Assembly: GCA_902761665.1 (NCBI GenBank)
Contig: CACWLA010000007.1
Span: forward strand, 1-62,495
Direction: 5' to 3'
DNA: 62,495 bases
From: an uncultured Lachnospiraceae bacterium
GTDB lineage: Bacteria; Bacillota; Clostridia; Lachnospirales; Lachnospiraceae
How positions within the stretch are numbered: the stretch's first letter is position 1; each line of letters starts with the position of its first letter. Below are positions 42,569 to 51,045 of this stretch, piece after piece. Under the pieces are notes generated by a model. That model was not told where the DNA came from and did no database searches. It worked only from the letters and a program-made list of their open reading frames with translations. Both the position numbers and the translations under genes were made by a program.

Positions 42569-43065
42569 TCTTTGCTGCCGCGCTGCGGCGATATGCTTTT
42601 CAGATCCTTTTTCAGCATGATGATCTCGTCCGTGCGGTATTCCTCGGTAAATCCGTTTTCCAGGAAGAGTCTGACGGCGGGATTGTCGATCGCGATGTCG
42701 TCGTGCAGGACTTCGATCCCGTTTTCCGCGGCCGCTTCGCAAAGCATCTCCAGGCCTTTCTTTCCGTATCCCCTGCCGCGGAATGGGGCATAGATGATGA
42801 CGTCCGCCGGCCAGATCCCTCTTTTCTCATCGAAATGATAAGCAATCTCGCCGACGAACTCGCCTGATTCGCTCTCTTTCAGATAGCGGTAGAAGCGCCT
42901 GCCGTCGGAACACAGGACCCAATATTCATACCAGTCCTGCCACTTACTTTCGGGGAAGGGGATCGTTCCGCCCCAGGCATGGTTGTATGACATCGTTTCT
43001 TCGTCGCTCATGAAGGTCTCGCGGAAGCGGAGATCTTCAAGCTTCGGCACATATGATTCCAACAT
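42550..43065 (-). CDS. GNAT family N-acetyltransferase
   Basis: A 171-residue acetyltransferase with the motif DVIIYAPFRGRGYGKKGLEMLC (R-G-R-G-Y-G as the acetyl-CoA loop) and IEVLHDDIAIDNPAVRLFLENGF, the typical fourth strand with N-P-A-x-x-L-F-x-x-x-G-F. The substrate is unknown. The start MLESYVPKLED is fixed by AGGAGG; the open frame continues into the upstream ferredoxin gene but has no site there. It is 35 bp downstream of that gene and convergent with the AraC gene. Confidence 0.88.
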   Translation of the reverse strand: MLESYVPKLEDLRFRETFMSDEETMSYNHAWGGTIPFPESKWQDWYEYWVLCSDGRRFYRYLKESESGEFVGEIAYHFDEKRGIWPADVIIYAPFRGRGYGKKGLEMLCEAAAENGIEVLHDDIAIDNPAVRLFLENGFTEEYRTDEIIMLKKDLKSISPQRGSKDQLSRR

Positions 43066-43100
43066 GGCGTATCCTCCTGCAGCGGGGCTCCGGGGCGGTC

Positions 43101-43928
43101 TCAAAGCGCCCCCCTGGGGCAGTTTTTCACGCATTCCATGCAGAGGATGCACTCGGTGCCGTTCTCCCTCTTCCGGGAGTTGTCGGTCACGTCCACGTTC
43201 ATCGGGCAGACGCGCCGGCATTTTCCGCAGGAAACGCATTTTTCCTTGTTGCATTTCACCCGCAGGAGGGCGAAATAACTCATCGGCTTCAGAAAAACCG
43301 TGATGGGGCAGATATATTTGCAGAACGCACGGTTGTCCTTAACGGCAAAGGCGAGGGCGATCCCAACGGCATAGTACAGGACGTTTCCGACGATGAAGGC
43401 CCAGAACATGATCCGCTCGAGATTCCCGACGTGTGCAAGGAAGAGGGCGGCGACGAAGAGCAGGGAGAGGGCAAAGGTAAGGTACCGGATCCAGCCGATC
43501 TTTTTCCGCGGTCCGGCAGGGACCTTATACGGGAGGAAGTCCAGGACCATGGCCGTCCAGCAGGCATAGCCGCACCAGCCGCGGCCGAAGAGGAGCGGAC
43601 CGAAGATCTTGGCTACCGCGTAGTGGATGGTCGCCGCTTCGAACACGCCGGTGAAAAGGTAGTACCAGAAGCCTTCGATCTGCATGTTTTCATTGCAGAT
43701 GAGGCCGAGATACACGAGCATGTACAGCCCCACGAGCAGCTGGACGACGCGCCTTGCGTGCTTGTATTTCCGGATGTACAGAAAGATCCCGAACGCGATC
43801 GACAGCCCGATGTAACTGAAGTTGAAGAGGTAGAACAGGTTGTCTTTCGTGAGCCAGAGGGTCACGGCAATGGTTTCGAAAATGATCAGTATGAGCAGCG
43901 GGTGGATGTATTTCCTGAGCTGTTTCAT
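43101..43928 (-). CDS. Membrane 4Fe-4S protein, NapH/polyferredoxin-like
   Basis: A 275-residue integral membrane iron-sulfur protein. Five to six hydrophobic segments occupy the N-terminal three quarters; FGRGWCGYACWTAMVLD and NRAFCKYICPITVFLKP are the paired cysteine motifs found in NapH/RnfB-related membrane proteins. The C-terminus has two 4Fe-4S clusters: CVSCGKCRRVCPMNVDV and CILCMECVKNCP. It probably passes electrons between a membrane donor and a soluble partner; which one is unknown. The start MKQLRKYIH has GGGAGA upstream. It diverges from the TSUP fusion gene. Confidence 0.87.
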   Translation of the reverse strand: MKQLRKYIHPLLILIIFETIAVTLWLTKDNLFYLFNFSYIGLSIAFGIFLYIRKYKHARRVVQLLVGLYMLVYLGLICNENMQIEGFWYYLFTGVFEAATIHYAVAKIFGPLLFGRGWCGYACWTAMVLDFLPYKVPAGPRKKIGWIRYLTFALSLLFVAALFLAHVGNLERIMFWAFIVGNVLYYAVGIALAFAVKDNRAFCKYICPITVFLKPMSYFALLRVKCNKEKCVSCGKCRRVCPMNVDVTDNSRKRENGTECILCMECVKNCPRGAL

Positions 43929-44016
43929 CTTAGTCTCCCTGACAGACCGGCGCATTTTTGCGGCAGATCCTTCCGCCCGGAACGATCTGCCGCTTGCATC
44001 CGGCGCCTGTGTTGTT

Positions 44017-44026
44017 TACAATTGTA
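44017..44026. promoter_or_regulatory. TACA-AT-TGTA palindrome
   Basis: A single TACAATTGTA stands in the gap between the ferredoxin gene and the TSUP fusion gene, 42 bp before the latter's ATG. It has the form TACAnnTGTA seen in CopY/BlaI-type operators, but a 10-bp match once can be chance and no such repressor is in the window. Confidence 0.25.
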
Positions 44027-44067
44027 GGGATCCTGACGATCCCTGTCAAGAAGAGGAGCAGGTCCCC

Positions 44068-45585
44068 ATGGAATATTTCTGGTACGTCATCGCGGCTCTC
44101 GGCGCCGGCATCGGCACCGGGCTTGCCGGCCTGTCCGCCGCTACGGTCATGGTCCCGATCCTGATCGTGCTGTGTCCCTCGTTCGGCGGGGAGCACGGCG
44201 CGTATCAGGCGACGGCCATCGCCCTTGCTTCGGACATCCTCGGCTCCGCCGTAACGACGTATACCTATGCGAAACATAAGAATATCGACTTAAGGCGCGG
44301 ATCGGTCATGCTGGTCTGCATTCTCGGCATGTGCACGGTCGGGAGCTACGTGGCTTTCCTCGTCGGCAACGTGGTCCTGGGCAGCTTCACCCTTTTCCTG
44401 ACCTTCTTCATCGGCATCCGTTTCCTGGTGAAACCGGATACCAGCCGGAAAGACCAGGCGGCCAATGGAGAGAAACTGGACCTTAAAGGCATCGCGGTAT
44501 CCCTCTTCTTCGGCCTTACGATCGGCTTTGGCACGGGCTTCGTGGGCACGGGCGGCGGCATGATGATGCTGGTGGTGTTCACGGCTTTTCTCGGGATGGA
44601 ACTGAAGACCGCCGTCGGGACCAGCACCTTCATCATGACCTTCACAGCGCTGATCGCTTCCGTGAGCCACATCCTGATCCATCCGGCGATCGTTCTGGAA
44701 AAATGGGACGTGATGCTGATCTGCATCGTGACGGCGACGGCGGCAAGCCTCATCTCCGCGCGCTTCGCGAACCGCGTGAAAAACCGCACCGTAGGCCTCG
44801 TGACCGGTGCGGTCCTGACCGTTCTCGGCGGCGCCATGCTGATCCTGAACTACTGGAGTTTTCTGTCGCGTTTCCCCCTGTTTACGGACACGCTGCACTG
44901 CATGGGCGTGCTGATCAGCTTCGTCATTCCCTGCGTCCTGATCCTGCTGCCGATCCGCTTCCTGACGAAGATCCCGTCGTACATTTTCCGGAAACTCCTG
45001 CATATCGTCGCCTTTACCTGCGTCTCGCTGACGATCCTGACCTCGCGGAACTGGCAGGCTTCGGCGCTCACCTGCGTCATCTTCGCGGGACTGATCTATC
45101 CGCTTCTTGCCCTTGTTGAGAAGGAAGCCTGGTACCCGAGGCTGTTCGTGGAGAAGACGAAAGGCGAGATCAGACGGAGCCTTCTCATGCTCTTCCTGAT
45201 GGTCGCCGCGCTGATCGCGGTGTGCTGGGGCATTTTCGGCGAGTCGGTCCTCTGCGCGGCCTCGATCCTCATGTGGGGAACGGGAGACGCCGCTGCGGCG
45301 CTCGTCGGCATCCCGTTCGGAAAACATAAGATAAAGACGAGATGGACCGACGGGAAAAAGTCCAGGGAAGGGACAGCTGCGATGTTTGCGGTCTCCTTTG
45401 TAAGCGGACTGCTGATGCTGCTCCTAGCGCATGAAGCAGGACTTCCGTATGCGCTTGTTTCGGCTGCCGTCGGCGCGCTCTTCGGCGCGCTGACCGAACT
45501 TTTCTCGCCCAGCGAATACGATACGGTCACCGTGCCCTCGGTGATCGCGGCGGTCCTGCTCCTCATAAACGCGGCCGTACGCTGA
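44068..45585 (+). CDS. TSUP permease fused to a dolichol/phytol-kinase-like domain
   Basis: A 505-residue membrane protein with two recognisable parts. Residues 1 to about 265 are a TauE/SafE (TSUP) sulfite or sulfonate exporter domain: GIGTGLAGLSAATVMVPIL and GFGTGFVGTGGGMMMLVVFT are the two half-repeat signatures. Residues about 290-505 resemble the SEC59/VTE5 polyprenol-kinase or CDP-alcohol group: RKLLHIVAFTCVS (about 308) and MWGTGDAAAALVGIPFGKHK (about 405). The frame is continuous, so the fusion is real in this sequence. It could link export with lipid-carrier phosphorylation, but no function is established. A strong terminator follows. The start MEYFWYV has GAGGAGC upstream. Confidence 0.85.
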   Translation: MEYFWYVIAALGAGIGTGLAGLSAATVMVPILIVLCPSFGGEHGAYQATAIALASDILGSAVTTYTYAKHKNIDLRRGSVMLVCILGMCTVGSYVAFLVGNVVLGSFTLFLTFFIGIRFLVKPDTSRKDQAANGEKLDLKGIAVSLFFGLTIGFGTGFVGTGGGMMMLVVFTAFLGMELKTAVGTSTFIMTFTALIASVSHILIHPAIVLEKWDVMLICIVTATAASLISARFANRVKNRTVGLVTGAVLTVLGGAMLILNYWSFLSRFPLFTDTLHCMGVLISFVIPCVLILLPIRFLTKIPSYIFRKLLHIVAFTCVSLTILTSRNWQASALTCVIFAGLIYPLLALVEKEAWYPRLFVEKTKGEIRRSLLMLFLMVAALIAVCWGIFGESVLCAASILMWGTGDAAAALVGIPFGKHKIKTRWTDGKKSREGTAAMFAVSFVSGLLMLLLAHEAGLPYALVSAAVGALFGALTELFSPSEYDTVTVPSVIAAVLLLINAAVR

Positions 45586-45612
45586 AGCGGTCCTTTGACA
45601 CTCAGACGTGCG

Positions 45613-45656
45613 AAAAGCCCCTCCCTCTGCCGGTTCGGCAGAAAGAGGGGCTTTTT
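45613..45656. terminator. Bidirectional terminator
   Basis: AAAAGCCCCTC...TCTGCCG pairs with CGGCAGA...GAGGGGCTTTTT around a GTT-containing loop. It separates the convergent TSUP fusion and ArsP genes and has A/T runs on both sides, so it can work both ways. Confidence 0.9.
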
Positions 45657-45681
45657 CGTGCGGCGCTTCGGGGCGGAGGGG

Positions 45682-46590
45682 CTAGATCAGGTTAACCGCA
45701 AGGCCGCAGACAAATGAGAAAATCATTACGAACACGAGGTACAGGGCAAAGCGCTTCCAGCCCATGACGATCTTGAGCGCGCCGAGATTGGTGATCTTCG
45801 TGGCCGGCCCCGTGATCATGAACGCGGCGGCAGAGCCGAGGCTCATGCCGTCCGCAAGCCAGCTCTGAAGGAGAGGGATCGTTCCTCCGCCGCAGGCATA
45901 GAGCGGGACACCTATCGTTGCCGCCATCAGAATGTCCCAGGCCTGATTGCCGCCGAACAGATTCACCATCACGTCCTGCGGGACATAGCGCTGAAAGAGA
46001 GCGGACAGAAGGATGCCGATGAGGAAGTAAAGACCGGTCGCCCTGACGTTTCTCACGAAGTTCAGCAGGTAGCGGATGAACAGATTCGGATGCGTATCGC
46101 GGCTCTTCCGTTCTTCGAAACCGTCAAAACTGAAGAACTCTTTTTTTCGGCAGAAGGCGTGCACGAGAAGACCTGCTGCACAGCCGCACAGGAAACAGGA
46201 AATGATACGCACGAGCAGCGCTTTCGTCCCGAGCGCTGCGCTGTAAATGATGAGCTGCGGATTCAGGAGGACGGAAGCCATCATGAAGGCGGCGAGCCAG
46301 TCCTCCCGCATGCCCTGCTTCCGGAAAGACGCGGCAATGGGAATCGTGCCGTACATGCAGAGCGGCGAGGCGATTCCCAGAAGGCAGGCGGGGATGATGC
46401 CGAGAAGCCCGAGCTTCTTTCCCTGCATTCCCGCGAAAAGTGCGTGTATCCTGTCCTTCGCGAACACGGAGACGAGCGAGCCGATCGCCATGCCGAGGAC
46501 CCAGTACAGGAAGATCTGCCGCAGCTGGAGATCAAAGTAGTACCGGATATACACGAACTCCCGGCGGATCACCGCGAACAGTTCAGTCAT
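45682..46590 (-). CDS. Permease of the ArsP/DUF318 family
   Basis: A 302-residue membrane permease with about eight hydrophobic segments. The family pattern is visible as ACLLGIASPLCMYGTIPIAAS (first half) and IGVPLYACGGGTIPLLQSWL (second half), each with a conserved Cys and Gly/Pro pattern, and FMITGPATKITNLGALK near the end. Characterised ArsP proteins export trivalent organoarsenicals, while others have been linked to different cations, so the substrate here is open. It overlaps the DUF362 gene by 8 bp and is the last gene of the LysR-flanked operon. Confidence 0.88.
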   Translation of the reverse strand: MTELFAVIRREFVYIRYYFDLQLRQIFLYWVLGMAIGSLVSVFAKDRIHALFAGMQGKKLGLLGIIPACLLGIASPLCMYGTIPIAASFRKQGMREDWLAAFMMASVLLNPQLIIYSAALGTKALLVRIISCFLCGCAAGLLVHAFCRKKEFFSFDGFEERKSRDTHPNLFIRYLLNFVRNVRATGLYFLIGILLSALFQRYVPQDVMVNLFGGNQAWDILMAATIGVPLYACGGGTIPLLQSWLADGMSLGSAAAFMITGPATKITNLGALKIVMGWKRFALYLVFVMIFSFVCGLAVNLI

Positions 46591-47599
46591 CGATCTTTAC
46601 CAGTTCATATGCCCGGCTGCCGAGCCCGATTGCTTCCGCGTGCTCCAGCGTGTGGATCCCCTTCTTGTTTTCAATGCGCTTCACGAGCGCGGCGTTTCCT
46701 TCCGCCTGATAAATGAGGTCCACGCAGGCCTGGTCAAGTGCCACCGGGTCGGTACTCGCTAGGATGCCGATGTCATGGATGTTCGGTTCCGCCGGGCTGC
46801 CATCGCAGTCGCAGTCCACGGAAAGGCGATTCATCACGTTGATGTAGACGACGTGCTCCTCCCCGACGTGGTCGCGGAAGCCCTTGACCATCTCGGCAAG
46901 CGCCTCCAGCCAGGCGCTCTGGCTGCCATGCATGATGCTGCCGCTCGTCCGCGTTCCGGCGCTGTGGACGTAGACCTTGCCGCTCGCGGAAGAGATGCCG
47001 ATGCCGACGTTCTTGATCGCGCCGCCAAAGCCGGCCATCGCGTGCCCCTTGAAGTGGGAGAGGATCACCCAGTCTTCGTAGTTTTCCGCGTGGCTCCCCA
47101 CGATGATCCGGTTCAGCCTCGTCCCGCCGCTCATGGGCCATTCGACCTCGCCGTCCTCGTCCATCAGGTCGAAGTCGGCGATCGCGGTAAAACCGTGGTC
47201 TTCGGCAACCTGCCTGTGCATGGCGGAACTGGAACGCGAGCCGCCGTAGGCTGTGTTGCATTCCACAATGGTGCCGTCAACGAGGCGCACCAGATCGCCG
47301 ATCAGTTCCGGCCGGAGATAATTGCTCGCGGGCGGTTCGCCCGTCGAGATCTTGACCGCGACTTTTCCGCCCGGCTGCCAGCCGAGTTTTTTGTAGAGCT
47401 TAACAAGAACTTCCGCGGAGATATCGGAGGTGAAGTAAACCGCCGCGGTCTCACGCGGCGCCGCGGAGGTGCTTTCGGTTCCCGGCGCAGCAGGGGCGTT
47501 TCCTTTCGTGCTTTCCGGCGCGCCTGCGCCGCATGCCGCAAGCGGCAGGAGCAGCAGAAGGGCGGCTAAAGCCGACATGATGCGTTTTTTCAGAGGCAT
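46583..47599 (-). CDS. DUF362 domain lipoprotein
   Basis: A 338-residue secreted protein. The N-terminus is a lipoprotein signal (ALLLLLPLAACGAG, lipobox Cys near residue 23), followed by a Ser/Thr/Ala/Pro linker and a DUF362 domain: VAVKISTGEPPASNYLRPELI, IVECNTAYGGSRSS, VILSHFKGHAMAGFGGAIKNVG, then SPAEPNIHDIGILASTDPVALDQACVDL. DUF362 domains often sit beside ferredoxin motifs, but here no iron-sulfur motif is visible, only the CDCDG pair. The function is unknown; it may handle electrons outside the membrane. It overlaps the ArsP gene. Confidence 0.85.
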   Translation of the reverse strand: MPLKKRIMSALAALLLLLPLAACGAGAPESTKGNAPAAPGTESTSAAPRETAAVYFTSDISAEVLVKLYKKLGWQPGGKVAVKISTGEPPASNYLRPELIGDLVRLVDGTIVECNTAYGGSRSSSAMHRQVAEDHGFTAIADFDLMDEDGEVEWPMSGGTRLNRIIVGSHAENYEDWVILSHFKGHAMAGFGGAIKNVGIGISSASGKVYVHSAGTRTSGSIMHGSQSAWLEALAEMVKGFRDHVGEEHVVYINVMNRLSVDCDCDGSPAEPNIHDIGILASTDPVALDQACVDLIYQAEGNAALVKRIENKKGIHTLEHAEAIGLGSRAYELVKIDD

Positions 47600-47611
47600 G
47601 GTGCTTCCTCC

Positions 47612-48226
47612 TTATTTCAGTTCGATGGTGACGGTGACGTCTCCGTTTCCCAGTAGTTCAGCCATTTCCTGAGCAGTCTTGTCCGTGACATGGCCGAGCC
47701 GGGTGTACGCCCAGGCGTTGGAACCGTAGAAAATGACGAGCTGATTCCCGGAATAAAGGACGATGTCGCCGGCCTCGGTGGTCGTCTGTACGTCCGCGCG
47801 GGGCAGGCTCCGGCCGATGCGCCCGACCTGCTCGAATCCGCCGTACATGGACATCTGGATGGTCAGAGGGCCGTTCTTGCACAGCGTCTTCAGAGCTTTC
47901 ACGGACTCGTTTTCTTCCCACTTCACGTTTACGGCGGTCCCGCTGATCGTCATCTGCAGTGTCATTTCGTGCTCCTCGGTTTCGGTTTCAGTATGCGGCT
48001 CGGTCTCAGCCTTCGCATCAGCGGCGGTTTCAGTCTCCGGCAGCGTCGCGGCCGCGGTCTCCTGTTCTTCAGCCGTCTGCTGCGTCTCTCCGGAGCCTTC
48101 CGGAGTCATTGCGCTCTGTACTTTTCCGCTTCCCTTTCCGTCATCCGCGCCGCAGCCCGCAAGAAGCAGCGCCGCCGCCAGCGCGATGGCGCGGGCGGCC
48201 TTATTCCAGTGCTTTACCGAATTCAT
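47612..48226 (-). CDS. Cyclophilin-like domain lipoprotein
   Basis: A 204-residue lipoprotein. The signal ends at ALLLAGCGAD, giving the lipidated Cys near residue 25. A Glu/Thr/Ala-rich linker (about 30-85) leads to a C-terminal domain (about 85-204) with MTLQMTISGTAVNVKWEENESVK, GPLTIQMSMYGGFEQVGRIG, AGDIVLYSGNQLVIFYGSNAW and YTRLGHV, the profile of the cyclophilin-like fold found near flavodoxin and oxidoreductase genes in Clostridia. Its exact function is unknown. The start MNSVKHW overlaps the previous gene by 26 bp; reading further upstream lacks a signal-peptide-like start. Confidence 0.82.
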   Translation of the reverse strand: MNSVKHWNKAARAIALAAALLLAGCGADDGKGSGKVQSAMTPEGSGETQQTAEEQETAAATLPETETAADAKAETEPHTETETEEHEMTLQMTISGTAVNVKWEENESVKALKTLCKNGPLTIQMSMYGGFEQVGRIGRSLPRADVQTTTEAGDIVLYSGNQLVIFYGSNAWAYTRLGHVTDKTAQEMAELLGNGDVTVTIELK

Positions 48227-48743
48227 AAGCTTTATCCTGCGCGTCTTTCCTCCCGGAGGCTTCTCCGGGGGCGCCGATCCCGCCGCAGAAGAGGGCGCCG
48301 GCGAACTTGGCCTTTTCAAAGCAGTCGACCCAGCCCTGCAGACCGCTTACGGCTTTCTCGGGAACGTAAGGTTCATCCTCGGCTGCCGTCGTGAGCAGAT
48401 AAACTTTGCGGAAGCGGTAATCCGAGGAGTAAAGCGGGTTCAGACGGTCCAGAAGCGTCTTCATCTGTCCGCTCATTTCATAGTAATAGATCGGCGTGGC
48501 AAATACAAGGGTATCTGCGTTCTTTACCTTTTCGGCGATCCACACGGCGTCGTCGTCCAGAACGCATTTCTGTGTTTTCTGGCAGGCAAGGCAGCCGATG
48601 CAGAAGCGGATGTCTTTCCCCTTCAGGCTGATCTGCTCGACCTCATGCCCTGCATTGCGGGCGCCGGCGATCAGGCGTTCCGCAAGAACGTCTGAGTTGC
48701 TCCCTGCCCGAAGGCTTGCGGTAATGACCAGTACTTTGCTCAT
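48201..48743 (-). CDS. NAD(P)H-dependent FMN flavoprotein (iron-sulfur flavoprotein-like)
   Basis: A 180-residue flavodoxin-fold reductase. VLVITASLRAGSNSDVLAERL is the FMN phosphate loop; CIGCLACQKTQKCVLDDD gives a compact cysteine motif resembling that of iron-sulfur flavoproteins (CxxCxxC-x4-C), which bind a 4Fe-4S cluster; VFATPIYYYEMSGQMKTLLDR is the family's second flavin loop. It probably shuttles electrons to small molecules. It begins 12 bp after the hydrolase gene's stop and overlaps the next gene, within the LysR-controlled operon. Confidence 0.88.
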   Translation of the reverse strand: MSKVLVITASLRAGSNSDVLAERLIAGARNAGHEVEQISLKGKDIRFCIGCLACQKTQKCVLDDDAVWIAEKVKNADTLVFATPIYYYEMSGQMKTLLDRLNPLYSSDYRFRKVYLLTTAAEDEPYVPEKAVSGLQGWVDCFEKAKFAGALFCGGIGAPGEASGRKDAQDKAYEFGKALE

Positions 48744-48755
48744 GGTTCGTTCTCC

Positions 48756-49757
48756 TTATTTCAGATATTCGCGGAAGAAGGCTTCCAGTTTGTCAAACGG
48801 GATGGCGTCCTTTCCGCCGCCGTCGTAGAGGTCGGTATGCACGGCGTCCGGGATGATCATCAGTTCCTTGTTGTCCGCATACTTGCTGTCTTTTACCATA
48901 TTGGCGTAGGCATCGCGCGAAAAATAGCAGGAGTGCGCCTTTTCGCCGTGGATAAGCAGGACCGCGCTGCGGATCTCGTTCGAATACTGCAGGATGGGCT
49001 GGTTGATGAAACTTTCGCAGCCGATCACGTTCCAGCCGCCGTTGGAATTGAGCGAGCGCGCGTGATACCCGCGGCCGGTCTTGTAATAATCGTAGTAGTC
49101 TTTTACGAAGAAGGGAGCATCATCCGGCAGGGGATCGACCACGCCGCCCCCGAGTTTGTATTCGCCGGCCTTAAGGTCCGCGAGCCGCTGCGCGCACATG
49201 GCCGCCTTTGCCTGATACCGGGCTTCCTCGCTGTCAGCGGAATCGAAGTATCCCTTCGCGTTCACGCGGGTCATGTCGTACATCGTGGAGGCAACCGTGG
49301 CCTTGACGCGCGTATCGAGGGCTGCGGTATTGACCGCCATGCCGCCCCAGCCGCAGATGCCGATGATGCCGATGCGGTCCGGATCGGCCTTGTCATGCAG
49401 GGAAAGGAAATCCACCGCGGCCATGAAGTCTTCGGTATTGATGTCGGGAGAAGCCATGTACCGGACGTTCCCGCCGCTCTCGCCGGTAAAGGACGGGTCG
49501 AAGGCAAGGGTGAGGAAGCCGCGCTCCGCCATGGTCTGCGCGTACAGCCCGGAGCACTGCTCCTTCACGGCGCCGAAGGGGCCGGAAACGGCGATCGCGG
49601 GAAGCTTTCCTTCCGCATTCTTCGGTACGTACAGGTCTGCCGCGAGCGTGATGCCGTAGCGGTTCACGAAGGTCACTTTTTCGTGATTAACCTTATCGCT
49701 CTTCGGAAACGTCTTATCCCACTCGGTCACGAGTTTAAGTTCTTCTTTTCTGATCAT
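48756..49757 (-). CDS. Alpha/beta hydrolase with a Cys nucleophile position
   Basis: A 333-residue hydrolase of the dienelactone-hydrolase-like group. FVNRYGITLAADLYVPKNA and FDPSFTGESGG are typical strands. The nucleophile elbow reads GIIGICGWGGMAVNTAA: Cys rather than Ser stands in the G-x-C-x-G elbow, as in dienelactone hydrolases. The catalytic His is likely in PDAVHTDLYDGG, and the Asp lies upstream. Such enzymes open lactones or hydrolyse small esters; the real substrate is unknown. It follows the 74-residue gene by 21 bp. The first ATG has AAGGAG upstream. Confidence 0.85.
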   Translation of the reverse strand: MIRKEELKLVTEWDKTFPKSDKVNHEKVTFVNRYGITLAADLYVPKNAEGKLPAIAVSGPFGAVKEQCSGLYAQTMAERGFLTLAFDPSFTGESGGNVRYMASPDINTEDFMAAVDFLSLHDKADPDRIGIIGICGWGGMAVNTAALDTRVKATVASTMYDMTRVNAKGYFDSADSEEARYQAKAAMCAQRLADLKAGEYKLGGGVVDPLPDDAPFFVKDYYDYYKTGRGYHARSLNSNGGWNVIGCESFINQPILQYSNEIRSAVLLIHGEKAHSCYFSRDAYANMVKDSKYADNKELMIIPDAVHTDLYDGGGKDAIPFDKLEAFFREYLK

Positions 49758-49778
49758 CTTTTATCTCCTTTTTCCTGC

Positions 49779-50003
49779 TTAATGCGCTGTTTTCGCTTTT
49801 GCCGTCTGCCGGATCAGGTAGTCCAGGCAGTCCACTTTCCGCTGGCTTTCGTGGAGTTCCTCCATCCGGCTGCAGCGGCAGATCCGGAAGTACCGGAGCA
49901 GGGCGTCGGTATCGCCTGCTTCGTGAAGCCGCCTGGCTTTCCGTATTTCCTCCTCCGTGCATCCGGCATCCTTCATGCCCGTGAGGGCGCTCTCCAGATC
50001 CAT
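49779..50003 (-). CDS. Small helical protein (74 aa), unknown
   Basis: A short, charged protein reading MDLESALTGMKDAGCTEEE, IRKARRLHEAGDTDALLRYF and later RMEELHESQRKVDCLDYLIR. The layout (helix, CTEEEI turn, RLHEAGD, helix, ELHESQRKVDCLDYL) resembles small conserved hypothetical proteins that accompany Clostridial hydrolase or oxidoreductase genes. No DNA-binding motif is plain. The start was set at the Met with AAGGAG 7 nt upstream. First gene of the operon opposite the LysR regulator. Confidence 0.7.
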   Translation of the reverse strand: MDLESALTGMKDAGCTEEEIRKARRLHEAGDTDALLRYFRICRCSRMEELHESQRKVDCLDYLIRQTAKAKTAH

Positions 50004-50052
50004 CCTGTTTCTCCTTGGCATGCATTTTGTACTGCGCTTTCATCATAAGGTC

Positions 50053-50081
50053 TTTACGAATAACGCGCTAATGGTTATAAT
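50053..50081 (+). promoter_or_regulatory. LysR promoter with operator-like repeat
   Basis: TTTACG (50053-50058), a 17-bp spacer and TATAAT (50076-50081) form a promoter for the LysR gene. ATAAC-N9-GTTAT (50060-50078) is an inverted repeat of LysR-box shape that overlaps it; bound LysR could repress itself and activate the divergent operon. Inferred. Confidence 0.5.
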
Positions 50082-50141
50082 GCATATCGTGATATTCTAA
50101 AAAGGCATAACATGGAACCGAAACAGAAGGAGGACCGTTCG

Positions 50142-51017
50142 ATGGAGATCCGCACGCTGCGCTATTTCCTGGCTGTCGCGAGAGAAGAGAACATGACCCG
50201 GGCGGCCGAACTGCTTCACGTGACGCAGCCGACACTTTCGAAAGCCCTGAAGTCGCTGGAAGATGAGCTGGGCAAAAAGCTCTTTACCCGCCGCAGCTTC
50301 AGCATCAGCCTGACGGAGGAGGGCGTGCTGCTGCGGGACCGGGCGGAAGACCTTGTGTCCATGGCGGATAAGATCGAGCAGGAGTTTCTCTCCTTCGACG
50401 ACATCACTGGCGGGGATATCTATTTCGGACTGGCCGAATCCTATCAGATCCGCTACCTCGCGCGGGAGATCCGGAGCTTTAAGAAGACCTATCCGGACCT
50501 ACGCTACCACATCACGAGCGGGGATACCGAGCAGGTCACGGAGAAACTGGACAAGGGCCTTCTGGACTTTGCCGTGATCTGCGAAACACCGGACGAAAGG
50601 AAATATCAGTACCTGACCTTCCCGGAAGCCGACTGCTTCGGCGCGGCCGTCCCGGCGGATTCTCCGCTCGCAGAAAAGGAACAGATCACGGCGGAGGATC
50701 TCTGCGGTCTGCCGTTATTCTGTTCCGAACAAAGCTGGGAGAATGATATCCGCCCATGGGCGGGAGAACATTTCGAAAGTCTCCGGCTGGAGGGCTCCTT
50801 CCGCCTCGCCTACAACGGGTCGATGTTTGCGCGGGAAGGCCTCGGGATCCTGCTGACCCTGAACGACCTCATTGACACCTCGCCGGGCAGCGGGCTGGTC
50901 TTCCGGCCGCTTTTCCCGCATCTGGAGATGAAGATGTACCTGATCTGGAATAAGTATCAGAGTTTCACGCCCATCGCGGAGAGGTTCCTGAAGCAGATCC
51001 GGGCGTCGTTTTCGTGA
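50142..51017 (+). CDS. LysR family transcriptional regulator
   Basis: A 291-residue regulator. The N-terminal winged helix is standard (MEIRTLRYFLAVAREENMTR, AAELLHVTQPTLSKALKSLE, ELGKKLFTRR) and is followed by the dimer helix and a two-lobed ligand domain (about 90-291). The ligand is unknown. The start is fixed by AAGGAGG 9 nt upstream; an ATG ten codons earlier lacks a site. It diverges from the six-gene redox/ArsP operon and most likely controls it; the gene downstream is separated by a terminator. Confidence 0.92.
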   Translation: MEIRTLRYFLAVAREENMTRAAELLHVTQPTLSKALKSLEDELGKKLFTRRSFSISLTEEGVLLRDRAEDLVSMADKIEQEFLSFDDITGGDIYFGLAESYQIRYLAREIRSFKKTYPDLRYHITSGDTEQVTEKLDKGLLDFAVICETPDERKYQYLTFPEADCFGAAVPADSPLAEKEQITAEDLCGLPLFCSEQSWENDIRPWAGEHFESLRLEGSFRLAYNGSMFAREGLGILLTLNDLIDTSPGSGLVFRPLFPHLEMKMYLIWNKYQSFTPIAERFLKQIRASFS

Positions 51018-51045
51018 GTCATTCCTGCGGGCAGTGAAATCTTTC

